Positions 1-10,120 are shown, numbered from the stretch's first letter. The stretch: 32,754 nt of DNA from JBCBTJ01 sp964597685 (GCA_964597685.1 CAZQZC010000009.1:1-32754); one strand, 5' to 3'. Numbers and translations are program-made. Notes: a model not told the origin generated them from the letters alone.

Positions 1-2
1 AA

Positions 3-809
3 ACGCAGTGCCTGAGCCCGCTGCCGCGCGCTTATCAGTGGGCGGATGGATCGGCGTACATCAACCATGTGGAGCTGGTGCGCAAAGCGCGCGGCGCTGA
101 GGTGCCGGAGAGCTTCTACAGCGACCCCTTGATGTACCAGGGCGGCTCCGACGGCTTTTTGGGTCCACGCGATCCCATTCCGCTCAAAGACGCCGCCTGG
201 GGCTGTGACATGGAGGGTGAAGTCGCCGTTATCACCGATGACACGCCGGCGGGCGCGAGCGTCGACGAGGCCGCCTCGGCGATCCGGCTCGTCATGCTCT
301 GCAACGATGTCAGCTTGCGCGGGCTGATCCCCGGTGAGCTGGCCAAAGGGTTCGGATTCTTCCAGTCGAAGCCAGCTTCCGCGTTCTCCCCCGTCGCCGT
401 AACACCCGACGAGCTGGGCGACGCCTGGCGTGACGGCAAACTGCATCATCCACTACGCGTCGATTATCAAGGGGCGCCCTTCGGCCGCGCCGAGGCCGGC
501 GTGGATATGACGTTCAGCTTCCCGCAACTCATCGCGCACGCCGCCAAGACGCGATCCCTCGGCGCGGGGTCCATTATCGGTTCGGGCACGGTGTCGAATC
601 GCGACGCGGACGGCGGACCGGGCAGGCCCGTGAGCGAGGGCGGCCTTGGCTATTCCTGCATCGCCGAGATCCGGATGATTGAGACGATCCGCGACGGCGC
701 GCCGCAGACGCCCTTCATGTCGCCCGGCGACACAGTCGCCATCGACATGCACGACGAGGCCGGCCATTCCATTTTCGGTCGGATCGAACAGACCGTCGAA
801 CCCGCTTAG
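3..809 (+). CDS. fumarylacetoacetate hydrolase family protein (5' end outside the window)
   Basis: The reading frame is open from the first bases of the window, so the N-terminus lies upstream; the in-frame GTG at 69 is internal, because family-like sequence (LSPLPRAYQWADGSAYINHV) precedes it. FAH-family enzymes hydrolyse carbon-carbon bonds in diketo or acylpyruvate compounds with a Mg/Ca centre. The metal-binding E-x-E pair is seen in DMEGEVAVI and the following Asp in LCNDVS. The C-terminal GDTVAIDMHDEAGHSIFGRIEQ is the usual closing beta segment. The substrate cannot be read from sequence; aromatic-acid or tyrosine breakdown is typical of the family. The TAG stop overlaps the TAA stop of the convergent tamB by four bases. 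Confidence 0.9.
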   Translation, partial: TQCLSPLPRAYQWADGSAYINHVELVRKARGAEVPESFYSDPLMYQGGSDGFLGPRDPIPLKDAAWGCDMEGEVAVITDDTPAGASVDEAASAIRLVMLCNDVSLRGLIPGELAKGFGFFQSKPASAFSPVAVTPDELGDAWRDGKLHHPLRVDYQGAPFGRAEAGVDMTFSFPQLIAHAAKTRSLGAGSIIGSGTVSNRDADGGPGRPVSEGGLGYSCIAEIRMIETIRDGAPQTPFMSPGDTVAIDMHDEAGHSIFGRIEQTVEPA

Positions 810-3800
810 TTGAAATCGCGTTTCCAACGAACGCGGAGACGCTGGTCGGTCTCGCCTTCCGTCTCAACTTCGACGCCGAGATTGTTGAAGGGCTCCCATT
901 CAACGGCGACTTCGGGCAGCCCTTCTGTTGAAGAGCGCACTTCGAGGTAAACGTCGCGAGCGAGATATTTTCCCGTTGTCAGCTGGGCGGCGCCGTCGGT
1001 GGTTTCGCGAAGATCAAGCCGATCGATCGGCAGCGCGTTTTCTATGTTGCCCAGAATGCCAACGCCGCCGCCATTCGCGAGCGAGGCCAAGGCCGCCCCG
1101 AGACGCGCGGCTTCAACCGCTGAAAGCTCCGCCGGCGACCGGCCGAAGAGGAGTCTGGACAACACCTCGTCCTTCGGCAATTCCGGCTCCGAGGAGATCT
1201 CGACCTCAGGCTGAAGAGGCGTTCCCGTGACCGTGACGATTACGGAGAAATCAGGATTGTCGCGACGCGCGACAATATTGATCTGCGCGTCCTGGGGAGC
1301 GCCGGAGAGGTCGACTCTGCTCTCGCGGTCGAAATCAAAACGCTCATTGGCGAGGTTGAAGTCGCCCCTGACGATTGTCGCAGCCCCAATGATGCTGGGG
1401 TCGCCCAGCGACCCCGAAATCTGCGTATCTAATGCGAATTCAGCATCCAAACCGTTGCCCTCGACGAATATCTGGTTCGGCGCGGTCAATGAAATGTCCA
1501 GTGTCGAGACCGCCCGGTTCTCCGGCGCTGCGGCGGCGTCGTCGTCATTAAACCGGACGTCGAGCGTCGGCCGCCCAGGACTGGGCAATTTATCGAGACG
1601 CACGTCTGCTCGATCGATCACGAGGTCACCGGTCACATCGACGCCCTCGGCGGTGCGGCTTAGCGCCGCCTCGCCAGAAATGGTCGCCGTCACATCGGAG
1701 CGTTGAACGGCAGTGAATTGGTCGAGCTTCAATCCAAGCGCGCCCTCATAAGACCCATCCAGCGACAAGTCTCCAAAACCGTCCATGGACCCGCCATCCG
1801 CACCGATCGCTCGAAACGACATGATTGTCGCATGTCCGTCGGCTAGCACCGCTTCACCCGTAATATCTTGAAGAGCGAGCCCCAAATCGGCTTCCTCAAC
1901 CAGACCATCCTCGAGGCCGATCCGCCCGGTTGGAGCTCCGACGCCCTGGACGAAGGTGAGATCGACCTCGATATCTCCATCGACACGGGTGGTTGGTGGA
2001 AGGAAGAGGCGGCTCAGTGCTCCGATCCCGCCATCGATGCGAACCGAACCGGAAGCCGGTCGGTCCGGATCGAGGGCGAAACTGAGAGCTGANNNNNNNN
2101 NNNNNNNNNNNNNNNNNNNNNNNNNNNNNNNNNNNNNNNNNNNNNNNNNNNNNNNNNNNNNNNNNNNNNNNNNNNNNNNNNNNNNNNNNNNNCCAATGGC
2201 GCGATGTCCATCCCTCGGAGTTCAGCGACGACATCCAGATCGTCCGCACTCTGCAAAGCCCGAAGATCGAAACCTCCCCCCAGACCAGACAAGCGCGCGT
2301 CAAGGCGCGCCTCATCGTCGTCCATGGCGAAACGAATAGGCTCTAGCGAGGTGACGGCGAAATCGGCCACGGCTGCATCCAAATCGACCTTAGCGCTCAA
2401 TCCAGCTTCGGGCGAAGTCTCGACGACGCCTGACGCCTTAAGCGACATCGGTTGGGCCGCATCGGCGACGGGTATCGTGGATGCGACCGAGACGTCGAAG
2501 ACCTGTTCTGTCAAGCTGCCTGAGGTTTGGACGGTGGCTTTGACATCTTTCGCCGGGCCTGCGCGCGTAGCGGCGATATCGGCGAAGACGTCTAAGCCCC
2601 CCTGATCCAGTTGCAGACGGCCTTCAACGCGGTCCACCCCTAGAACATCTGGAGGCGCTCCGTGAATGACGGCGTCCGCAGCGAGGTTTTGAAGATCACC
2701 GCCAAGTCCTATCGCCTTTCCCTCGAGGCTCAATTCACCCCAGGCCGCCGCGAAGCCGTCGACGTTGAGCGCATCCCCGACGGACACGTCCGCGGTTGCG
2801 GAGAGATCTTCATCCGCAGCGATGGCGGAGATCTGCAGCGCGCCCTCGCCGTCGCTGGACCTGAAGTCAATCTGTGCGGTCACATCGTCAATGCCTACGC
2901 CAGCGACGTCGCCGCCAACGGTCTTGGCGACCAGCGTGACCTCCGGACGCGCTACATCGCCCACAACTTCGATCACGCCTCGAACTGGCGCCGCGCTAAC
3001 GCCGCCGATATCTATCGCACCCGTGCTGTAATCGAGCTTAGCGCTGAGGACGTTGTCGGCGCCCAGCGAAGCTTCGGCTTCGGCCGTGATATCGCCGCTC
3101 GAGAATTGCGCGCGGTCCAAGAGGACAACGCCGTTGGACAGGCGCTCCACTTCCAGGCTCAGCGAAGCAGCCCCCAGCCCGTCGCCGCCAAACGGTGTCA
3201 GTAGGGACAAACCTTCAGCCCGCGCGTCGAGGGACGCGCTCGCACCCCCGCGCTCGTCAGCCGCTGCCCGCCAGGTTGCGTCAGCGGCGAGCCCCGCCAT
3301 TTCGATCTTTGTCTCACCTTCGATCAGCCCGGCCTGCGTGTCGAAGGCGAAACGCCCTGCGGCGGCTGTTTCGAGTTGCGCGCCACGGATGACCAGATCG
3401 GCGAGTTCGAGCCTCTGCGTGTCAAGGTTCAAAAGGGCTTTGGCCGACATGGCGGGGTTTGAGCCAACCAACTCCCCAATCGCGCCGGGAACGCCAGATA
3501 GCTCCGCCGCGCGAAAGTCGAGCAAAGCCAACGCGACACCCGCCTCCGTTAGCTCCAAGCTGACAGGCCCACGGACGCTCGCGGCGGCGATCTGGTCGAA
3601 AGCTAGATCGGTCGCTTTAAGCATGCCGTCATAGCGCCATTCTTGGTCGTTCCTCGTGAGCGCTCCGTCGGCGGTGATTTGATCTAGGGATATCGTGTCC
3701 AGACCCGTCAATCCTGGCGCGTCGAACACATTCAAAGAGAGATCAATCCGTTCGAGTTCAGCTGCATTGCGCAGGTCAACCTCCGAACGCGCGGACATTT

Positions 3801-4722
3801 CGGCCCGCGAATTTCCGAGCCGAAGCATAACGGCATGGCGACGCCCATCGCCTTCCGAAGCGGTCAGTTCCAGTCGAAGCGGCTCACCGAGACGCAAGGC
3901 GGCGTCTTCAAGCCCCGGATACGCCGCCAGGTCCACAGCGCCGTTGATGCGGGCCTGACCGTTCACCCCCTCGGCAGATAGACCGATCAAGCTATCCCCG
4001 CCTATGCGAACCGATCCCTCCCCAGTCCAGTCGTCCAGAGCGCCTTTAGCCTCAAGGTCCACGACCATGCCGACCTCGGCAGTCAGTCCAGCGAGTTGGG
4101 CAACCAAGCCGCCGGGCGCGCCTTCGAGCAGGATGTCCGCCGCGAAGTGTTCTCCATCGGACCAAGAGAAGTCGATGTCGAGAAAGTCCGCGTCGCCGCT
4201 GACCGACGCCAGACCGGCAGTCAGTTTGCCAGACGGGCCAATATCCGCTCGGGCGTCGATTGCATAAGCCGCCGCGATCCCCGCAACCTCGTCACTCAGG
4301 CTAAGCCGGCCAATCGAGATGTCTTTTATATCGAAGCGGCGAATGAAACCGTCGCCAGAGTCTGCCGTCGGCTCTGCTTCAGGGATGATTGGTTGACGCA
4401 AAACATCGATCTCGCCGGCGCTGGCCGAGCCCACCCAAACAACTCCGTTCAGCAGGGCGCCTGGCCGATAACGCAAATCCAAATCCGCCGCTTGAAGCCA
4501 AACCCCGTCGGCGTCGATCACCAAAAGTTGGGAGATTCGAATGCCGCGAAGAAGATCGCCTTCCAGTCCGTCAATCCGGACCCTCTGACCTGATATCGTC
4601 AGATCTTCCAATTGCGCCTGAACAAGAGCCCGCCCGACCGGCGACGCGGCTAAAATCCGCAAGCCCAGTAAGAGCGCGCCGATCACCGAGAGCGCAATGA
4701 CAAGATAGCGCACGCCCTGCAT
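806..4722 (-). CDS. tamB: TamB, inner-membrane-anchored translocation and assembly module (contains an assembly gap)
   Basis: TamB is a very long beta-rich periplasmic protein that works with TamA (and more generally in lipid transport and outer-membrane assembly). The N-terminus has one signal-anchor helix (about residues 5-25, VRYLVIALSVIGALLLGLRIL) followed by the typical SGQRVRIDGLEGDLLRGIRISQL start of the AsmA/TamB repeat region. The C-terminal DUF490 domain is clear (FGRSPAELSAVEAARLG, then LARDVYLEVRSS and a final RLRVRWKRDFN). A run of 100 Ns at 2093-2192 interrupts it, and the frames on either side differ. The downstream frame stays open right up to the gap, so this is one gene of about 1,300 residues with a mis-sized gap, not two genes. 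The ATG shares its A with the tamA TGA stop (TGATG), which implies translational coupling. Confidence 0.9.
2093..2192. other. assembly gap (100 Ns) inside tamB
   Basis: Exactly 100 Ns, the conventional placeholder for an unknown gap. For tamB to remain in frame the true length must leave remainder 2 when divided by 3, so 100 cannot be the real size unless the gene is frameshifted. Confidence 0.97.
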
Positions 4723-6497
4723 CAGAACGCCTGCCCAATCGAGATGTAGATCTGGAAGGCGTTTTCAAACCCCGTCCGATTGATCGGAAACGCCACGTCG
4801 AACCGTATCGGCCCTGCGGGCGTATCATACCGCACACCGAACCCGGCCCCGTAGAGAAGCTCCGACAAGCTCGGCCGGATCCCATCGACGACGCTGCCCG
4901 CGTCGGCAAAGGCGACAAATCCGAGCGGTCCGAACGCTTTCCATCTCAACTCTGTAGACGCTTCAAACAGCCCCCGTCCGCCAAGCGGATCGCCGTTCGC
5001 GTCCAGCGGGCCAACATCCTGAAAGCCGAAGCCCCGCACGCTGCCCCCGCCGCCGGCGAAGAACCGATCATCGACCGGCAAATCCAAGGTCTCTGCGCCC
5101 ACAATCGATCCCGCCCGAAGACGTCCCGCGGCAACCCAGCGCCTGCGCGCGCCAAAAGGCGCGTAGCCTGAAGCCTGCGCTGTCAGCCGAATAAACTGCG
5201 AAGTGTCCGCGCCGAAGGCCGTCGACGGCTCGACAAGCGTCTGGAACCTCCAGCCTGTCGTTGGATCAAGCGCATCGTCTGATCGATCAACCCGGAGCGC
5301 CGCGCGTCCTGAGATGATGTTGAATGTCTCATTGGTGGCGGCGCCGGTTTCTGGGTCGATAACGCTCGTTTCGTCGGAAAACTCGTACTCAAGCCCGAAC
5401 GTCGACGTCGCGTTATCGAGCACCGGCGTTTCGAGGGCGCCGCCGACGGTGGCGGCGTTTCGCTCGAACGCGTCTGTGTCTTCATTTGAAAACGCAGCTT
5501 CGAAGACTAAGGCTTGGCGCAAGCGCGGCTGATTGGGCAAACGCCAGCCGAAAGAGAGGCCCCGCTCCAATTCCGTCGCCTCCGCCAAAACGCTGAATGT
5601 ATCGCCACGACGCGTAAAATTTCGCCGCGTCCATTCGATCTCGGCGCCGAACCCTTCCGCGGTGCTGAAGGCGCCGCCAACGGCGATCGTATGTCGCGGC
5701 CGCTCGGTCAGAAGCACTTCCACATCCCGTTCGACATCGCCGCCCCCATCATGTGCGCCGTCGGGGTCGGCCAATCGAACGGCCGACCGTGTGAAGAGGC
5801 GCGAGCGCGCCAGCCGCGCATTGAAAGCCGCCATGTCATCGGGTTTGTAGACCTTGCCCGGCTCTATCGGCGACAATCGGGCGATATAAGCGTTGCGCGT
5901 CGTCAGTCCTTCGGGCGTGACGAGGTCGCCAAACCGAGCGCGGCTGCCGCTTCGAACAACATAGGTGACGAAGATCAGCCTTTCATCGCGATCGCCCGCG
6001 ACATCGCGCGCGATAATATCTGCGTCGGGATAACCTTTCGACTTCAGCGCCGACAAGATCCGGGCTTCGCCGCCGATCACCCTTGCGGGGTCAGCAGGTT
6101 CGCCCGGTGTCAGCGCAATTGCGTTCAACGCAGCAGACTCAGCGTTCGCATTTGGCGGTGCGCCGTCGTACTCGATGCCGACCTCGCCGATTGAGAAGCG
6201 CTCGCCTGGAGTGAGGCGAATCAAGGCGCGCGGCGGCGGACCCGGATCGACGCCGATGTCGGCCTCAGCCGCGAAATAGCCTTCAGCATTGAGGGCGTTT
6301 AACGCTGCGGCCGCTGCCCGCTTGGCCTGCCTGCGAGCCTCAAACGGTGTTTCGGCGTCCGCCTCGTCAGGCAACGCTGCAGCGACGATACTTTTCAACT
6401 CCTCACTCAGGCCATCGCCACGGATGGAGGCTTTTTCCGCCATTGCAGGCAAGACCAACACTCCAATGGCGGCCAGAACAGCGCTGAATAATCGCAT
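4722..6497 (-). CDS. tamA: TamA, Omp85-family outer-membrane assembly protein
   Basis: A 591-residue protein, close to the usual TamA length. A signal peptide covers residues 1-20 (cleavage likely after AMA). POTRA-type segments follow over roughly residues 22-260, for example FEARRQAKRAAAAALNALNAEGYFAA and ALKSKGYPDADI. The C-terminal half is a surface-antigen beta-barrel. Its hallmark VRGF motif of loop 6 lies in GGGGSVRGFGFQDVGP, and the protein ends in an aromatic beta-signal (FQIYISIGQAF). TamA sits in the outer membrane and partners periplasmic TamB, encoded immediately downstream with overlapping stop and start. A 14-bp perfect palindrome precedes the gene. A different Omp85 member such as BamA is unlikely, given the length and the tamB linkage. 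Confidence 0.93.
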   Translation of the reverse strand: MRLFSAVLAAIGVLVLPAMAEKASIRGDGLSEELKSIVAAALPDEADAETPFEARRQAKRAAAAALNALNAEGYFAAEADIGVDPGPPPRALIRLTPGERFSIGEVGIEYDGAPPNANAESAALNAIALTPGEPADPARVIGGEARILSALKSKGYPDADIIARDVAGDRDERLIFVTYVVRSGSRARFGDLVTPEGLTTRNAYIARLSPIEPGKVYKPDDMAAFNARLARSRLFTRSAVRLADPDGAHDGGGDVERDVEVLLTERPRHTIAVGGAFSTAEGFGAEIEWTRRNFTRRGDTFSVLAEATELERGLSFGWRLPNQPRLRQALVFEAAFSNEDTDAFERNAATVGGALETPVLDNATSTFGLEYEFSDETSVIDPETGAATNETFNIISGRAALRVDRSDDALDPTTGWRFQTLVEPSTAFGADTSQFIRLTAQASGYAPFGARRRWVAAGRLRAGSIVGAETLDLPVDDRFFAGGGGSVRGFGFQDVGPLDANGDPLGGRGLFEASTELRWKAFGPLGFVAFADAGSVVDGIRPSLSELLYGAGFGVRYDTPAGPIRFDVAFPINRTGFENAFQIYISIGQAF

Positions 6498-6512
6498 GGC
6501 GCAGTGATCCTA

Positions 6513-6526
6513 GCGCCTCGAGGCGC
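6513..6526. promoter_or_regulatory. 14-bp perfect palindrome upstream of tamA
   Basis: GCGCCTCGAGGCGC reads the same on both strands. It lies 16 bp before the tamA ATG, next to the weak AGGA ribosome site. It could be an operator or a hairpin in the tamA leader; neither is proven. Confidence 0.4.
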
Positions 6527-6633
6527 ACCCTGCATCGAAAGTAAGCACATGACGGGCCAAGATCCGTGAGAGGCGAACCGGCTTGCCCGTTTCCTGCGCT
6601 GACGGCAAATAGTAGAAAGTGTGGCGATCGAAA

Positions 6634-6660
6634 TTGACACGTCGGTCGTTAGAGTAGCGT
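6634..6660 (+). promoter_or_regulatory. candidate sigma-70 promoter for the beta-propeller gene
   Basis: A perfect TTGACA -35 (6634-6639) is followed after 15 bp by TAGCGT (6655-6660), a weak -10. Spacing is shorter than ideal. Initiation a few bases downstream would exclude the GTG at 6659 and fits translation from the ATG at 6716. Confidence 0.3.
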
Positions 6661-6715
6661 GAGCGCGGCGGCGAAGCCTTTGCACAGCCAAGCCCCGCAT
6701 CGACGAGGCCGAGCG

Positions 6716-8323
6716 ATGGATCGATTTACGGACCTCTTGGACGTCGCCGCCGAACCCGTGCGACGCCGACCGGTTATCTTCTCACTTTTGGCCGGAGCTG
6801 TGATATTTTTCGCGGCGACACTAAACTTTTCACGCCCGTCGCCGGACGCAGATGGCCCGGAAATCATGGCGCAGGACTGGCAGGTGCTATTCAGCCGCAG
6901 GCAGCAGCAGCGCGCGAACGACGTCGCGATCGCAGAGGATTCCTCGGTCTTCCTCGCAGGCTCGGCTTATGATCCGGTCGCCTCGCCGTTTAACGATGTC
7001 CTCGTATACCGGTTGTCGGCCGAAGGCGGCGTGATTTACGAAAGCGTGCTCCCAGGCGCCGGCGAAGACCAAGCCTATGCAATCATTCCAACCGATGGCG
7101 GCGAAGCGATCGTCGCAGGGCGACACGATTATCGTATGAGCGTGACACGTTTGGATACCGCGGGCTATGTCCTTTGGCGCACGATCATAGCGTCCGACGG
7201 CGCGAACGCGGCCTACGCCGCAGCCCGTGGGCCCGACAACAGCGTCTATGTCGTCGGCGACACCGGTCCCGAGGGCGACGTGCTGGTCGCAAGGGTGTCG
7301 GCCAATGGTGAGGAGATCTGGCGCAACCGGTTTGGCGATGACAAAACGGCCGACGCACCGCTCGGCGCGATCAAGACGGGCGGCGGCGGACTTGTGACGC
7401 TCGTCCAGTCAGTCAGCGCTGACGGCGCAACGGCTTTTCAACTGGCGAAAACCACAGAAGACGGCGATATCGCGTGGCTGCGAGACCTCAAGGCATCCGC
7501 CGCCGCGCGTTTCGACGGGCTAGCTTCGGGCGAAGACGGCGACATTTGGCTCGCTGGCGCGGAGAACGGCGACGCCATTGTCATCAAGATGGACGCTCGA
7601 GGGCGACAGAAGAAGCGGCTTGCGTTCGACCTAGGCGGTGTCGATCGCGCTGTGTCGGTGACCTTGCTTGACGAGGCCCGCCTCTTAATCGCGGGCGACA
7701 CCAACGCCGACGGGCCAGCGCCTGAGGCCTGGCTAATCTCGTCCGACCTCGACGGGAACCGCAAGTGGACTTATGCGATCGACGGCGGACGCGAGGTCAT
7801 GACCCGCGTTTGGTCGGATGGTCGGGGAAACGCCGTCGCATCTGGCCATTCCTTGTCCGACGGCGGCGACATACGTGTGATCCGTATGGGAAAAGCTGCG
7901 CCACAGAGCCCCGCAACCTTGTCTCCGGACGCCGAGGCGCTGCGGATCGCCGATGCGATTGTGCGCGGAAGACCGCCGCCTGCGCCTGAGGAAGCGGCTT
8001 CAAGGCCCGCTGCCGAAGACGCACGCGGTTTAGATGCGGCGCCCTCGACCGAGCAAGACGCATCCGCTCCCGAACCTTCCGCAGCGGCGCCGGCTTCAGA
8101 GGCGCCCCCGCCGCAATCTGTTGAACCCCAGACCGACTTTGTTTGCACCTTCACGTGCGAAACGGTGAACGACGCCCAGATACCCTATCCCGTAACGCAG
8201 CCATTTTTCTCAACCGGCGGCCTCGACGGGGCGGTGGCTGAAGCCTCGCAACTGGCGGCCGACGTGTGTGAGATTAGCGGCGGCCGCTTACGTGAAACGG
8301 CGTCGGCGCCCGTCTGCGAGTAG
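6716..8323 (+). CDS. membrane-anchored beta-propeller protein with Cys-containing C-terminal domain
   Basis: I do not recognise a named gene. The ATG at 6716 is preferred because GAGG lies seven bases upstream and a candidate promoter would make an upstream GTG (6659) untranscribed. The 535-residue product has one membrane helix at about residues 20-37 after an RRRP basic stretch, so the bulk is probably periplasmic. Residues about 65-390 hold seven repeats of the pattern A-x-A-x4-G-x-V-x-VAG (for example ANDVAIAEDSSVFLAGSA, AYAAARGPDNSVYVVGDT), consistent with a seven-bladed propeller of the SBBP/PQQ-like type. A Pro/Ala/Glu-rich linker follows, then a C-terminal region with four cysteines (about 477, 481, 518, 534). 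It is divergent from tamA. A scaffold or binding role is possible, but the function is unknown. Confidence 0.8.
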   Translation: MDRFTDLLDVAAEPVRRRPVIFSLLAGAVIFFAATLNFSRPSPDADGPEIMAQDWQVLFSRRQQQRANDVAIAEDSSVFLAGSAYDPVASPFNDVLVYRLSAEGGVIYESVLPGAGEDQAYAIIPTDGGEAIVAGRHDYRMSVTRLDTAGYVLWRTIIASDGANAAYAAARGPDNSVYVVGDTGPEGDVLVARVSANGEEIWRNRFGDDKTADAPLGAIKTGGGGLVTLVQSVSADGATAFQLAKTTEDGDIAWLRDLKASAAARFDGLASGEDGDIWLAGAENGDAIVIKMDARGRQKKRLAFDLGGVDRAVSVTLLDEARLLIAGDTNADGPAPEAWLISSDLDGNRKWTYAIDGGREVMTRVWSDGRGNAVASGHSLSDGGDIRVIRMGKAAPQSPATLSPDAEALRIADAIVRGRPPPAPEEAASRPAAEDARGLDAAPSTEQDASAPEPSAAAPASEAPPPQSVEPQTDFVCTFTCETVNDAQIPYPVTQPFFSTGGLDGAVAEASQLAADVCEISGGRLRETASAPVCE

Positions 8324-8334
8324 ATGTTGTGGCG

Positions 8335-8700
8335 TCAAGCGCCGCTCGAACGTTCCAACAGTTTCTGTTTTGCTCGGGCGTAGAGCAAATCCAATGCGTC
8401 GTCTCTGTTAAGTCCCTTTAGATCGACGCTCGTGGCCATGTTGTGCCGCTTTAGAACGGTCTTCACATCCGTCAGAGAGAGATGCTCCGCCTGGGCGCGA
8501 AATCCGGCCTCGTCGAGCGTGCTGACCGCTTCAATGGGGTTGAACACCTCAACCATGGCCTCCGCTGCGAAGGTTACTTCTGCTCCAAGAGCCTTTACAA
8601 GCCGGCTCGCCAGTTCCGGGTTTGACCGGATCTCTAACCGGAGCACATCGAAAAAGCGGTCAAGCGCCTCTTCGGCCGAGTTCGAATTGTCCATCCTCAT
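8335..8700 (-). CDS. small hypothetical protein
   Basis: A 121-residue acidic-to-neutral helical protein without signal peptide or membrane segment. Its start (ATG at 8700, or ATG at 8694) lies inside the 3' end of the polymerase-like gene, overlapping by about 41 bp, which suggests co-transcription and coupled translation. The C-terminal third (LSLTDVKTVLKRHN then DALDLLYARAKQKL) resembles the helix-extended-helix pattern of Rho-N/SAP-like domains, but this is an eye judgement only. Eleven bases separate its stop from that of the convergent propeller gene. No function is assigned. Confidence 0.65.
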   Translation of the reverse strand: MRMDNSNSAEEALDRFFDVLRLEIRSNPELASRLVKALGAEVTFAAEAMVEVFNPIEAVSTLDEAGFRAQAEHLSLTDVKTVLKRHNMATSVDLKGLNRDDALDLLYARAKQKLLERSSGA

Positions 8701-10120
8701 GAGCCTGATCTAAGTCAAATTGTCGTACAGCGCGGCGATTCCAAAAATAGGCCGGAGTCGCCAGGCCCGCATAGAGGAAAAAAATCAGCGGCATATTCGC
8801 CACGCCAGCAGACAGCGTCGCTGCAATGAACATTGCGAAACAGGCAGATCGTGCGGCCGCGCTAATTGCGTAAATGGGATCCCGCCGAGCTTCGGGCCAG
8901 GTCGCGAACTTGGGGAAAAAGAGACGCGCGAGAAACATTGCGAATAAGACTGAGCCGATAAGTCCGATACTCGCCGGGAACGCCACCAGCAAACTCGACA
9001 CCCGCACGGATCCGAGACCCACGCCAAGACCGTATGTCTCAACCACGTTCTGCAGACCTGACATGTTCCAGCTGCCGCGCTCCTTCCCGGAGTCGCTTGC
9101 CAACTTGTTCGTGATCGTATCGTCGAAGATTGCGGCGACGGGATCGAGCAATTCCGGCCTCAACGCAATCACAACGGCGATGGCGAAAGCCCCAAAAGGC
9201 ACAAAGCTCAAAAACACAGCCCGCACGTTTTGTCGGCCCGCAGCCCGTTCCATGCCGGCGAGATCTCGCGCGTAAATCGCCACGAGAAAAATGGCTAAGC
9301 TCGCATAGGCGGTGGTCGACGTTGACAGGATTAAAGACACGAACAACGCCAGCGCTAATAATCCAGTCTCGCGCGGCCACACGCCGTAGCGCCACAGGCG
9401 GAGCGTGAACGCAAACAGGCCTATGGCAAATGCAGCGTAGGCGGACGCTTCCGTAAAGGTCCCGACAACGCGCTTCAAACCGCCGAGGGTGGCGTTGGTC
9501 AGCAGAGTGTAGCTGGACGTCCGCAAGAAATCCAAGAGATGACCAAGCCCTGCGTAATAAAGCAGGACGTCCAAGTAGGCGAAAAACACCGTGACTGCGG
9601 CGAGAACAAGCACGGCGACAGCGCCGCGGATCATGGTGTCTGCGCGTCGGGCAAACCCAACGACGGCGCAGTAAGCCATAATGTGGCCTATGAAATATAC
9701 CGATTGGGTAATGTTGTTGGACGTGGGGAACAATGCTCGGCGCTGATAAGCGACGCTGGAATTGTCGTTGTCGACGGGAAACACCTCGACGGCGCCCGCG
9801 AAGAGGCGCGGCATTATGAGCGCTGTCATGACGGCCCAGACACCCGCCGCGACGTACCAAAAACCTGGCCGCGACCCGAGCGCCATGGCGTTCAACGAAT
9901 AAGCGAAGCCCTGCCCCCGCAAAAACACGGCGGCGAGAAAAACAGGCAAAATGAAATGCCCCGGCTGAATATTGGCGCCGCCAAGCGCCGGCACAGACAC
10001 CGCAGCCGCTGACTGAAACGATGTCGCGAGACACAAAACGCCGAACGCCCAGTCAGCCCCCTTCAAAAAGGCCAGCCCAGCGCAGGCGAGAATGATCAAT
10101 CCGAAGACCTCGATACTCAT
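8660..10120 (-). CDS. O-antigen ligase/polymerase-like multi-spanning membrane protein
   Basis: A protein of about 486 residues with ten or more hydrophobic segments along its length. A large polar loop sits between the early helices (VFPVDNDNSSVAYQRRALFPTSN), and the segment GTFTEASAYAAFAIGLFAF...LSTSTTAYASLAI is typical of Wzy/WaaL-like proteins. Members polymerise undecaprenyl-linked repeat units at the periplasmic face or ligate the chain to an acceptor. With a Wzx-type flippase and an initiating transferase elsewhere in the window, a Wzy-like polymerase role is the best guess. The ATG at 10120 is chosen; an in-frame GTG at 10153 would add eleven polar residues. The small gene at 8335-8700 starts within its end. 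Confidence 0.8.
   Translation of the reverse strand: MSIEVFGLIILACAGLAFLKGADWAFGVLCLATSFQSAAAVSVPALGGANIQPGHFILPVFLAAVFLRGQGFAYSLNAMALGSRPGFWYVAAGVWAVMTALIMPRLFAGAVEVFPVDNDNSSVAYQRRALFPTSNNITQSVYFIGHIMAYCAVVGFARRADTMIRGAVAVLVLAAVTVFFAYLDVLLYYAGLGHLLDFLRTSSYTLLTNATLGGLKRVVGTFTEASAYAAFAIGLFAFTLRLWRYGVWPRETGLLALALFVSLILSTSTTAYASLAIFLVAIYARDLAGMERAAGRQNVRAVFLSFVPFGAFAIAVVIALRPELLDPVAAIFDDTITNKLASDSGKERGSWNMSGLQNVVETYGLGVGLGSVRVSSLLVAFPASIGLIGSVLFAMFLARLFFPKFATWPEARRDPIYAISAAARSACFAMFIAATLSAGVANMPLIFFLYAGLATPAYFWNRRAVRQFDLDQAHEDGQFELGRRGA

Noticed and set aside
9039..10034. 331-codon minus-strand frame inside the polymerase-like gene
   Set aside because: Arg/Cys/His-rich composition typical of a shifted frame; the overlapping frame has clear membrane helices and family features.
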